From: Clostridiales bacterium
GTDB lineage: Bacteria; Bacillota; Clostridia; Lachnospirales; Lachnospiraceae
Length of the DNA: 32,593 bases
Assembly: GCA_029006795.1 (NCBI GenBank)
Contig: JAQXGQ010000166.1
Coordinates: forward strand, 1-32,593
Reading direction: 5' to 3'
The notes under the pieces were generated by a model. The model was not told where the DNA came from. It did no database searches and saw nothing but the letters and a program-made list of their open reading frames with translations. A program made the position numbers and the translations under genes. The stretch's first letter is position 1; each line of letters starts with the position of its first letter. Positions 14,444 through 21,663 of this stretch are shown piece by piece.

Positions 14444-16045
14444 CTACATACCGGACACCTGCTTTACAATAAGGATTTTATCCCCTGCATTCAGTTTCTC
14501 TTCTTTTAAACCGTTTGTTTCCATAATATCCCGAATGGTAGTGTGATTCTCTCTGGCTATCTTCCATAAACTGTCTCCCGCTTTGGCAATATAACCAACC
14601 AGTCCCGGACTGTTTTTTAATTTTTCCATATCAAGCGGTTCTTCCGTCACCTCTTCAATATTAGCAATCTCCTCTTCTTCAAACGCCATCAAATCTAAAT
14701 GTACCACTGCCTTAATCTCGATATGCTCCTGGTCAAGCATTACCGCAGAAAGCTGCTCTAACCCTGAGGTCAGTTCGTTTCTCACGGGTTTCTTATGCTC
14801 CGGCACCTCCACAAGCTGAGAGAACGGATACATTTCTTTCATAGTACCGACAGGCATGTTGTCATCCGTGGTAATATAAAGTAATTCCACCGTGACAATT
14901 CCCTCTACAAACACACCTTCTGCCGTCAGTTCCTTTTTCTCCAACAGAACATTTCCTTCACATGCGCAAATTTGCAACACCTTCTCCTGCCCTTCGATAA
15001 GCTCCATCTGTTCCGTGATTCTGCATTTTGCATTATTTTTAATCAAAAGTTTTTCCACTGTACACATTCCCCGCACCGGCAGAACATTTTTCTTCAAAGA
15101 ATATATATCTCCCAACAGTTCTAAGTTTTCTTCCTTCCAAACAGCGATTTCTAATTCCAGTGCCAATTCTAAAACTAAAATCCGCTCTTCTCCATCATAA
15201 TCCGGTTTTACCTCCAGTTCCAGAGAAACAGGGGTTGTTTTCACCCGGCAGATGACCTCTTCCTCTGCAATTTCACAATCCACACCACAATCTAAGGGTA
15301 CTGTAGTTTCATACCACTGCAGCCGTTCTCCTTCCTCTTCGTCACTATAAAGCACCGATACTAAGATTTCTCCCGTTACCGCAGCTTTCCCCTCCTTTAA
15401 TCTGCCCTCTACATTTCGAAGCTCCATGCTTTTCCAGAGAATTTCCCTCACATTCGGCTTACTTGACGGCAATACCATCTCACTTTTCTGGCGGCAGATG
15501 TCTTTTTTAGACAGTAAAAGTCTCAATGCCTCTTTTCTCACGATGTTCTGTTCGTAATTTTCTCCTTCCTCCACACCACAGGTCAGCTCTTCGTCTACCT
15601 CTTCCTCCGCAGATGCTTTTAACACTACAACTGCCCTGACACTTAATTTTCTGGAATTAATCACACCAATCGTGATATCCTCTATCTCTCCCCTTGCTTT
15701 CACTGTCTCATACTCTAAGAGTCCATCCAAATTTAATTTTTCCTGAAAAGGAATTTCTCCCCGCAGGCAGCTGATTTTTCCGTTTTCCTGATCACTGCGG
15801 TAGAGTACCCGGAATATCAGACTTCCCTTCAGCCATACGGCACTATTTCCTGCCTTTATCTCATCAAAACGCAGTTCCCCTTTTTCCTTTAGTACCTTTA
15901 CAATATCCGGACGGTAATCCGGCACATTATAATCATCATCTAATGTAATCTGGCTGACCGCCGTTCCTTTTTCCCGATTTCTATGTAATTTTACCTTTTG
16001 AAGTTCCACAAAAAAGTCCCCCATGTTCCGAATGTTTGTAACCAT
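14444..16045 (-). CDS. sipL: SipL-like spore coat/cortex morphogenetic protein (DUF3794 + LysM)
   Basis: This 533-residue protein carries DUF3794 (SPOCS) modules, the first shown by VSQITLDDDYNVPDYRPDIV (31-50) and later ones by repeated strand patterns, and ends in a LysM domain (about 485-528, AGDSLWKIARENHTTIRDIM). The same arrangement defines SipL of Clostridioides difficile, which binds SpoIVA through its LysM and builds the coat around the forespore. The apparent first ATG (16045) lies in the loop of a 15-bp hairpin and lacks a ribosome site. A second in-frame ATG at 16024 lies in the stem, so the true start is uncertain. It follows veg by 42 bp. The gene name rests on architecture. Confidence 0.85.
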   Translation of the reverse strand: MVTNIRNMGDFFVELQKVKLHRNREKGTAVSQITLDDDYNVPDYRPDIVKVLKEKGELRFDEIKAGNSAVWLKGSLIFRVLYRSDQENGKISCLRGEIPFQEKLNLDGLLEYETVKARGEIEDITIGVINSRKLSVRAVVVLKASAEEEVDEELTCGVEEGENYEQNIVRKEALRLLLSKKDICRQKSEMVLPSSKPNVREILWKSMELRNVEGRLKEGKAAVTGEILVSVLYSDEEEGERLQWYETTVPLDCGVDCEIAEEEVICRVKTTPVSLELEVKPDYDGEERILVLELALELEIAVWKEENLELLGDIYSLKKNVLPVRGMCTVEKLLIKNNAKCRITEQMELIEGQEKVLQICACEGNVLLEKKELTAEGVFVEGIVTVELLYITTDDNMPVGTMKEMYPFSQLVEVPEHKKPVRNELTSGLEQLSAVMLDQEHIEIKAVVHLDLMAFEEEEIANIEEVTEEPLDMEKLKNSPGLVGYIAKAGDSLWKIARENHTTIRDIMETNGLKEEKLNAGDKILIVKQVSGM

Positions 16046-16063
16046 CTTATTCGGACATGGGGG
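16010..16063 (-). terminator. Terminator-like hairpin overlapping the sipL start
   Basis: Arms 16018-16033 and 16049-16063 (CCCCCATGT..CCGAAT with ATTCGGACATGGGGG, one bulged base) enclose a 15-nt loop holding the sipL ATG. On the minus strand the stem is followed after 2 nt by six T (16010-16015). The geometry is that of an intrinsic terminator for veg, or an attenuator for sipL. Confidence 0.7.
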
Positions 16064-16089
16064 ATTTTATGACTTTAACTGTTTCTATT
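16064..16089 (-). promoter_or_regulatory. Possible sigma-E-type promoter for sipL
   Basis: On the minus strand CATAAAAT (16064-16071) resembles the sigma-E -10 consensus (CATAYAHT). AATA (16086-16089) lies 14 bp upstream, as the -35 ATA of sigma-E promoters does. SipL is a mother-cell protein, so sigma-E control is expected. The match is short and may be chance. Confidence 0.35.
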
Positions 16090-16330
16090 AACACAACTTC
16101 ATGCGAATATCTCTCGTAATAATATCAGAATAACTGAATGATAATAACTGAGGTGGATTTTCTTCACGTTCATCCCTCACCAAAATGGTAAAAACGCTCG
16201 GATAAGCATTCTGGATAACCCCCTCCTGGATATCAACCTTATTGCGTCCTCTGTCAAGCTGAATTAATACTTTTCTGCCACACTGCTGATGCACAGAAGC
16301 CCGAACTTTACTGATGTCTGCCTGTTGCAT
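16088..16330 (-). CDS. veg: Veg family protein
   Basis: The 80-residue protein begins MQQADISKVRASVHQQCG and contains GRNKVDIQEGVIQNAYPSVF, the typical Veg (DUF1021) core, a small SH3-like barrel. Veg in Bacillus subtilis stimulates biofilm gene expression; its biochemical activity is unclear. ATG 16330 is chosen because AGGAGG lies 8 nt upstream; an upstream in-frame ATG at 16387 would add 19 unrelated residues overlapping the transcription start. A very strong promoter lies at 16391-16419. The terminator-like hairpin after the gene overlaps the start of sipL. Confidence 0.92.
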   Translation of the reverse strand: MQQADISKVRASVHQQCGRKVLIQLDRGRNKVDIQEGVIQNAYPSVFTILVRDEREENPPQLLSFSYSDIITRDIRMKLC

Positions 16331-16390
16331 TTGGTCTACCTCCTTAATCCGGCTAGTATCGTTATTATCACCGAATTTCTTTCTCACTTT

Positions 16391-16419
16391 AGTATAGCAT
16401 TGTGTTAAATTTTTGTCAA
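16391..16419 (-). promoter_or_regulatory. Near-consensus sigma-A promoter of veg
   Basis: On the minus strand TTGACA (16414-16419, perfect) and TATACT (16391-16396) are separated by 17 bp. The veg promoter is one of the strongest known in Bacillus, and this one matches that tradition. The leader is about 55 nt. Confidence 0.85.
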
Positions 16420-16454
16420 ATAAATTTCTTCATATTTAATAATATTGAAAAAAT

Positions 16455-16865
16455 TCAATCAAAAACAACATTTTCTTCACGATAATCTGTTCTTACTACA
16501 ATATAGGGAAAGCTCGGACTTTGACTGGCATTTTCCCCTTTTCTCGGTCCCACCAACTCCGTGTCAAACACGATAGCATTAGAAGTCAGGTAAAGTTCCT
16601 TGATACGAATGCTGTAGCCTCCAGTTGCCTGTTCTCCATATCCATGCACTATGTACAAATCATCATCCAGTTCATAAGTCATTTTAAAATTTGCTGCTTT
16701 TTTTTCCTCAATCTGCGTCCTCAATTCCTCCGGCAGATCCTTTTCTTCCACAATCGTGTAAGTAAGGTCACTGATTTTCGTTCCATTTGTTTCTTCAATG
16801 CTGCACCCGCAAAACAGGCAGCCTAATACCATCATCAGGATGAATGCTTCTATTTTTTTCTTCAT
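16455..16865 (-). CDS. PrcB-like lipoprotein
   Basis: The 136-residue protein has a lipoprotein signal with LFCGC and Cys21 as the lipidation site. The mature domain matches the C-terminal domain of PrcB, a protease-stabilising protein, by the order DLPEELRTQIEEKK, YGEQATGGYSIRIKEL, then VGPRKGENASQSPSFPYIVV. Proteins of this type in Firmicutes are anchored outside the membrane; their partner is unknown. GGGGG lies just before the ATG. It is divergent from plsC, with which it shares a 164-bp gap. Confidence 0.8.
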   Translation of the reverse strand: MKKKIEAFILMMVLGCLFCGCSIEETNGTKISDLTYTIVEEKDLPEELRTQIEEKKAANFKMTYELDDDLYIVHGYGEQATGGYSIRIKELYLTSNAIVFDTELVGPRKGENASQSPSFPYIVVRTDYREENVVFD

Positions 16866-16958
16866 ACATACCCCCAGTTTTGGCTTCTATCTTATTTTAT
16901 GATGCAATTTTCAAAAATATTCCTTTTTCCAAGGTACTTTTTTCCCCGGGATTTATGG

Positions 16959-16987
16959 TTGTTTTTCTAATCTTTTCCCTTTATAAT
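16959..16987 (+). promoter_or_regulatory. Promoter of plsC
   Basis: TTGTTT (16959-16964) and TATAAT (16982-16987, perfect) are 17 bp apart, 42 bp before the plsC ATG. Confidence 0.65.
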
Positions 16988-17029
16988 AGGTATGAAAACA
17001 AAGGGGGCTGCACCCGGAAAGGATTTCGT

Positions 17030-17764
17030 ATGATACGACTAATTCTCGCTTTATTATTTGCTGTTCTTTACTTAATTCTTGGTATTCCTGTGCTTTTTGT
17101 GGAGTGGATCATCGGAAAATTCAACAAACAGGCTGCGGACATTTCCCAACTTCGCATGGTTCAGTGGGCATTCCGTGTCATCTTATTTATCTGTGGCACA
17201 AAACTCACCGTCATTGGAGAAGAAAATGTTCCGAAAAATGAGCCGGTTCTCTATATCGGTAACCATAAAAGCTATTTTGACATTATTATTACTTATGCAA
17301 GATGCCCCAGACTTACGGGCTATGTCGCAAAAAATTCTATGGAAAAAGTTCCTCTCCTCTCCGCCTGGATGAAACGTCTTCACTGTCTGTTTATCAACCG
17401 TGAAGATGTAAAAGAAGCGCTAAAAACAATTTTGGCGGGAATTGACAACATCAAAAACGGTATCTCCATGTGCATTTTCCCGGAAGGTACCAGAAATACC
17501 ACCGATGATTTGATGTTGCCTTTTAAAGAGGGAAGTTTTAAGATGGCGGAAAAAACAGGTTGTGCCATTGTTCCTATGGCAATCTTAGGTTCTGCTGACA
17601 TTTTAGAAAATCATTTTCCGAAGGTAAAGGCAACTCACGTAGTATTAGAATATGGAAAACCGATTTATCCGAATGAGTTAGACAAGGAAACCAGACGAAA
17701 ACTCGGAAGCTACTGTCAGGGTATCATCGCAGACATGTTAGAAAAAAATAAAGAACTATTATAG
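17030..17764 (+). CDS. plsC: 1-acyl-sn-glycerol-3-phosphate acyltransferase
   Basis: It adds the second acyl chain to lysophosphatidic acid, giving phosphatidic acid for membrane lipids. The acyltransferase motifs are NHKSYFD (His79-x4-Asp84) and FPEGTR (150-155), with an N-terminal membrane helix (2-24). The 244 residues are the normal length. ATG at 17030 is chosen: AAAGGA lies upstream and the promoter TATAAT is at 16982. Longer in-frame versions starting at 16844 would begin before the promoter. It is monocistronic and ends at a bidirectional terminator shared with murF. Confidence 0.93.
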   Translation: MIRLILALLFAVLYLILGIPVLFVEWIIGKFNKQAADISQLRMVQWAFRVILFICGTKLTVIGEENVPKNEPVLYIGNHKSYFDIIITYARCPRLTGYVAKNSMEKVPLLSAWMKRLHCLFINREDVKEALKTILAGIDNIKNGISMCIFPEGTRNTTDDLMLPFKEGSFKMAEKTGCAIVPMAILGSADILENHFPKVKATHVVLEYGKPIYPNELDKETRRKLGSYCQGIIADMLEKNKELL

Positions 17765-17781
17765 TGAATTTTCTATGAATC

Positions 17782-17824
17782 AAAAATCCGCCATGCTAAG
17801 TATTCTTAGCATAGCGGATTTTAT
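17782..17824. terminator. Bidirectional terminator between plsC and murF
   Basis: Arms of 18 bp (17783-17800 and 17805-17822, one mismatch, with ATGCTAAG/CTTAGCAT inside) are flanked by AAAAA and TTTT and lie right after both convergent genes. Confidence 0.85.
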
Positions 17825-19222
17825 TTATGTCAACTCTTTTACAATCTCCGAAAAGCCCATGAAATGCGAAGCTTTTACCAGAATGATGTCACCGGAAGCC
17901 ACATAATTCTTTAACGCTTCCCCTAAGGCATCTTTCGTCTCAAAATAATGCACTCGTGTCTCCTTACAGTGAGCCTTTACTGCCTCCGCAATCTCTCTAG
18001 AAAGTTCTCCTGCACAGAATAAATCATCAATACCCTTCCCTTTAAAATACTCTCCCACAGAATAATGCAGCTTTCTTTCATCGGAACCTAATTCTCCCAT
18101 GTCACCTAAGACAGCTATTTTTCTGCCCTCTGCTTTTGACAGCACATCAATGGATGCCTTCATGGAAACCGGATTGGCATTATAACAGTCATCAATAATC
18201 GTCATTCCGTTTTTATGGATAAGATTGCTTCTGCCGCCAATGGTCTGTACTGCTTCAATTCCCCGTTTCATTTCCTCAACGGTAAGACCTAACTCTCTCG
18301 CCACCGCCACTGCTGCAAGGGCATTATAGACATTATGCTCTCCTGCAATTGGGATTTCTACCGTAAACTTTGTCTCCGGAGCATTTCCATTTCGGATATG
18401 AATGGCTGCCCTTGTACCGGTAAGACCTAGCGCCTCCACCTCTGTAGCATAAATCTGCTTTGGTGCTGAGGTCTTTGGAGCCTCTCCTAAACCGTAAAAT
18501 ACTGCCGGTTTTCCATTTACCATTTTTTTCTCACAGAGTTTGTCATCATCTCCGTTTAACACTGCAATTCCCTCCGGTGTCAGATGTTCAAAGCTCTCCG
18601 TCTTTGCCTTTAGGATACCATCTCTGGTAATGAGATTTTCCAGATGACACAGCCCAATATTGGTGATAACACAGATATCCGGGTTTGCCATCTGCGCAAG
18701 ACGGTGCATTTCTCCAAACTCAGAAATTCCCATCTCAAGCACGGCAACCTCATGCTGCTCTCTGATTTTAAAAATTGTCAGAGGCAGACCTATTTCATTA
18801 TTAAAATTACCCTCGGTCTTTAAGACATTGTATTTCTGGGAAAGAACAGAGGCAATCATCTCTTTTGTACTGGTTTTCCCAACGCTCCCGGTAATCCCCA
18901 CTACCTTGATATCTAAAGATTTCCGGTAATCCTCCGCTAACTTTTTCATAGCTGCTTTGGTATCCTCTACAAGAATATAAGGTCCCGTCGGATGCTCTAA
19001 TACCTGCTCTGAAAGTACCGCCAATGCACCCTTTTCAAATACATCAGGAATGAACTTATGTCCGTCCACTTTCTCCCCTTTGATGGGAATAAACAAGTAA
19101 TCCTTTTCTATAAGCCGGCTGTCAATGACAGCTCCCATAATCTCCTTTGTCCTGTCCGTCTCATTTCCATAATAAGTACCGCCACAAGCTGCTGCGATAT
19201 GCTCTAACGTCATATTTTTCAT
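17825..19222 (-). CDS. murF: UDP-N-acetylmuramoyl-tripeptide:D-Ala-D-Ala ligase
   Basis: It joins D-Ala-D-Ala to the UDP-MurNAc-tripeptide, the last cytoplasmic step of the peptidoglycan precursor. The Mur ligase P-loop TGSVGKTS is at 111-118, followed by ETxGNFNNEIGLP-like TEGNFNNEIGLPLT, EMGISEFGEM, and the C-terminal domain with DDCYNANPVSM and GDMGELG. The 465 residues are typical. ATG has GAGGG 5 nt upstream. It starts 36 bp after ddl on the same strand, so the enzyme making D-Ala-D-Ala and the one using it are co-transcribed. Confidence 0.96.
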   Translation of the reverse strand: MKNMTLEHIAAACGGTYYGNETDRTKEIMGAVIDSRLIEKDYLFIPIKGEKVDGHKFIPDVFEKGALAVLSEQVLEHPTGPYILVEDTKAAMKKLAEDYRKSLDIKVVGITGSVGKTSTKEMIASVLSQKYNVLKTEGNFNNEIGLPLTIFKIREQHEVAVLEMGISEFGEMHRLAQMANPDICVITNIGLCHLENLITRDGILKAKTESFEHLTPEGIAVLNGDDDKLCEKKMVNGKPAVFYGLGEAPKTSAPKQIYATEVEALGLTGTRAAIHIRNGNAPETKFTVEIPIAGEHNVYNALAAVAVARELGLTVEEMKRGIEAVQTIGGRSNLIHKNGMTIIDDCYNANPVSMKASIDVLSKAEGRKIAVLGDMGELGSDERKLHYSVGEYFKGKGIDDLFCAGELSREIAEAVKAHCKETRVHYFETKDALGEALKNYVASGDIILVKASHFMGFSEIVKELT

Positions 19223-19258
19223 TTAAACCCTCATTTTTCAAGAAAATATTTCTATTAT

Positions 19259-20314
19259 CTATGCTGAGTATTTCTGTAGGGAAATCTCAATTAATTTCTC
19301 ACATAACTGATTGAAGTTCATACCTATCACATTTGCTTCCTGAGGCAGCAGACTCGTCGGTGTCATACCCGGAAGGGTATTTGCCTCTAAACAGAAAATT
19401 TCGTTATTCTTATTTAACAAAAAATCCGTGCGGGAATAAGTATCTAATCCCAGCACCTCTGCTACCGCTTCTGCGTAACCCTGCATTTTTTCGGAAATAT
19501 CCTTCGGTAAATCAGCCGGACAGGTTTCTACCGCACTGCCTGCCTTGTATTTGTTTTTATAATCATAAAAACCCTGCACCGGTGCAATCTCAATGACCGG
19601 AAGTGCCTTAAAATCGATGACACCGACAGAAAACTCTCTGCCCTCCACATATTCTTCGATAATAAGTTCATTTTCCCAACGAAATGCTTCATCTAAGGCA
19701 GCCTTAAATTCTTCATTGGTGTGGGCGATGGAAACGCCGATACTAGAACCGCCGCAACACGGTTTTACCACGCAGGGAAGGGATACTCCAAGAGCGGCCA
19801 CGTCATCCATACGATTCTCTTTTTTCATTGACGCACCCTTCGGGCATGGGATTCCATGATGTAAAAAAAGATTTTTTGCCATACCTTTATTCATGGCAAG
19901 GGCACTGCCTAAATATCCGGTTCCGGTATATTTGATGCCAAAAAGATCAAACGCTGCCTGTATCTTTCCGTTTTCTCCATTCTCCCCATGCAATGCCATA
20001 AACACAATATCTGCCATCCGGCACAATTCAATCACATTTGGCCCGAAGAAATTGTCGGATTTATCCTTACGGGATGCCTTTACCTTTGCCAAATCCGGCG
20101 CCACCTCAGGAATTCCTTCCACCTTCACGCTGACTTCCTCACTGCGCTCAAAAATCCCTGTCAAATCCTCTTTTTTGTCACTGTATCCCATAAATACATC
20201 CAGTAAAATTACCTGATGTCCATTCTCTCTCAATGCCTTTGCCACCATGTCTCCTGTCTTAAAAGAGACATCTCTCTCAGTGCTTAATCCACCTGCCAAA
20301 ACGACTATCTTCAT
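19259..20314 (-). CDS. ddl: D-alanine--D-alanine ligase
   Basis: This ATP-grasp enzyme makes the D-Ala-D-Ala dipeptide. Seen are the N-terminal STERDVS with Glu13, MALHGENGENG (106-116), the ATP-binding KPCCGGSS (184-191) and the metal-binding ARTD-like SRTDFLL and EANTLPGMT near the end. The omega loop has YDYKNKY (250-256), the D-Ala-specific form rather than the D-lactate or D-Ser forms of Van ligases. At 351 residues it is longer than E. coli DdlB because of an insertion at about 46-95 after the second strand. AAGGAG precedes ATG. It is the first gene of ddl-murF, with a promoter at 20380-20408. Confidence 0.95.
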   Translation of the reverse strand: MKIVVLAGGLSTERDVSFKTGDMVAKALRENGHQVILLDVFMGYSDKKEDLTGIFERSEEVSVKVEGIPEVAPDLAKVKASRKDKSDNFFGPNVIELCRMADIVFMALHGENGENGKIQAAFDLFGIKYTGTGYLGSALAMNKGMAKNLFLHHGIPCPKGASMKKENRMDDVAALGVSLPCVVKPCCGGSSIGVSIAHTNEEFKAALDEAFRWENELIIEEYVEGREFSVGVIDFKALPVIEIAPVQGFYDYKNKYKAGSAVETCPADLPKDISEKMQGYAEAVAEVLGLDTYSRTDFLLNKNNEIFCLEANTLPGMTPTSLLPQEANVIGMNFNQLCEKLIEISLQKYSA

Positions 20315-20379
20315 GATAAAATCTCCTTAATTATCTTAAGAATTACAGGGACTTCCCTGCATTCTTCTTACTCTGCTTT

Positions 20380-20408
20380 ATAGTATACCTTTTTCTATGC
20401 GGTGGCAA
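20380..20408 (-). promoter_or_regulatory. Promoter of ddl-murF
   Basis: On the minus strand TTGCCA (20403-20408) and TACTAT (20380-20385) are 17 bp apart. A palindrome CAGGGA/TCCCTG (20346-20359) lies in the leader downstream. Confidence 0.5.
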
Positions 20409-20425
20409 GGGAAAGAATGCGTTTT

Positions 20426-20725
20426 TTATTCTTTTTCCATACAGGGAATCTCCTCTGCTAACTGCAACAGCCAGACAAAAACCTGTCTCGCCATCAGGTC
20501 ATGTTCTCTTATCATACTGCCGTACAGATAAATCCACGGTTCCACCTCTTCCCGCCGTTTCTGCTGCACGATATTCTGCAAAATCCGGTATAGCAGTTCT
20601 AACCGTTCCCTGTCATACCATCTGGCGGTACAGACACTCCGCCACAACAATGGGTCTCTCCAGACCAGCTCCACTAACAAATCCAGACTTTCGTCTGTAG
20701 TTTTTTTCTTTTGTTCACGTTTCAT
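20426..20725 (-). CDS. Small helical protein of unknown function
   Basis: The 99-residue protein is mostly helical and rich in Trp, Arg and Glu (LVELVWRDPLLWRSVCTARW, EPWIYLYGSMIREHDLMARQ). It has no signal or known motif. ATG 20725 is chosen because AAAGG lies 7 nt upstream; in-frame ATGs at 20731 and 20755 have poor sites. It is preceded by a gap without a clear promoter and followed by the ddl promoter region. Confidence 0.55.
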   Translation of the reverse strand: MKREQKKKTTDESLDLLVELVWRDPLLWRSVCTARWYDRERLELLYRILQNIVQQKRREEVEPWIYLYGSMIREHDLMARQVFVWLLQLAEEIPCMEKE

Positions 20726-20900
20726 ATACATACCTTTCTGCAATCTTTTTCCCAATTTTGCTACTATTGTAATATCATGTCGATATCATAGCTCTTTTCA
20801 CGACACTTGTATATTCTCTTTGCGCGCATTTATGGAAAATAATTTCTTATGATGCAAGAACCACGGATATTCTCACACATTGTTTCAGTAAGGTCTTTCT

Positions 20901-20940
20901 AAAAAAAGTGGCTACACCATTCTCAGTGTAACCACTTTCC
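20901..20940 (-). terminator. Terminator of hpf
   Basis: AAAGTGG-c-TACAC and GTGTA-a-CCACTTT form an interrupted stem with an 8-nt loop. On the minus strand it ends in seven T, a few bases after the hpf stop. Confidence 0.85.
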
Positions 20941-20947
20941 TCTTCTC

Positions 20948-21478
20948 TTAATATTCCGGTTCAATCAAACCGTAAGTATTTCCTTTTCTCTTATAAACTA
21001 CGTTAACTTCCTCCGTCTCTGCATTGATAAATACGAAGAAGTCATGTCCTAACAATTCCATCTGCACGCAAGCATCTTCCGGATACATCGGCTTCATATC
21101 GAATTTCTTGCTGCGGATAATCTTAATTTCTTCATCCTCTTCGGATGCTGCATCCAAAAATTCCTGTTTGAACACGGATGCCACATTCTGCTGCTTGGTA
21201 ACCAGTTTCGTCCGGTACTTTTTCAGCTGGCGCTCAATCACTTCCTCTACCAGGTCGATGGAAACATACATATCATTGCTCACCTGTTCGGAGCGAATAT
21301 AATTTCCCTTCATCGGAATGGTAACTTCCACTTTCTGGCGTTCCTTCTCCACACTGAGTGTCACATAGACGTCTGTATCGGGAGTAAAGTACTTCTCAAG
21401 CTTGTTTAACTTGTCCTCCACTGCCGCTTTCAATCCGTCTGTCAGTTCAATGTTTCTTCCTGTAATCTTAATTCTCAT
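20948..21478 (-). CDS. hpf: Ribosome hibernation promoting factor, long form
   Basis: It binds the 30S decoding centre in stationary phase and, through its C-terminal domain, pairs ribosomes into inactive 100S dimers. The N-terminal half (MRIKITGRNIELTDGLKAAV, KLNKLEKYF, VEVTIPMKGNYIRSEQ, DMYVSIDLV) is the S30AE/YfiA domain. The C-terminal dimerisation domain shows MKPMYPEDACVQMELLGHDFFVF and ends in NTYGLIEPEY. The 176 residues match the long form. ATG 21478 is used, with AAAGGGG 9 nt upstream; the in-frame TTG at 21487 would touch the ribosome site. It is monocistronic. Confidence 0.95.
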   Translation of the reverse strand: MRIKITGRNIELTDGLKAAVEDKLNKLEKYFTPDTDVYVTLSVEKERQKVEVTIPMKGNYIRSEQVSNDMYVSIDLVEEVIERQLKKYRTKLVTKQQNVASVFKQEFLDAASEEDEEIKIIRSKKFDMKPMYPEDACVQMELLGHDFFVFINAETEEVNVVYKRKGNTYGLIEPEY

Positions 21479-21530
21479 GCTGCCCAACCCCTTTGCCGTT
21501 TATTTGATACAAGATTTATATCATGTGTTT

Positions 21531-21558
21531 ATTATACCATATTTGAAAAATATATCAA
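21531..21558 (-). promoter_or_regulatory. Promoter of hpf
   Basis: On the minus strand TTGATA (21553-21558) and TATAAT (21531-21536, with TGG extension) are 16 bp apart. Confidence 0.65.
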
Positions 21559-21663
21559 GAAAATATAGTTTTTTTACACTTTTTTTCAGAATATTCCACA
21601 AATCGGTGTAAAGGTCTTGTAAACTGGGTAAAAACTGTGTAATCAAAAAAATTTCTATGCTTC

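Noticed and set aside
16331-16387. Longer N-terminus for veg
   Set aside because: ATG 16387 falls at the predicted transcription start; ATG 16330 has AGGAGG and matches the family start.
16844-17029. Longer N-terminus for plsC
   Set aside because: Starts upstream of the TATAAT promoter and adds no family sequence; ATG 17030 has a ribosome site.
18660-18929. Plus-strand open frames inside murF, ddl and other genes
   Set aside because: Antisense shadows of well-identified minus-strand genes, without ribosome sites.
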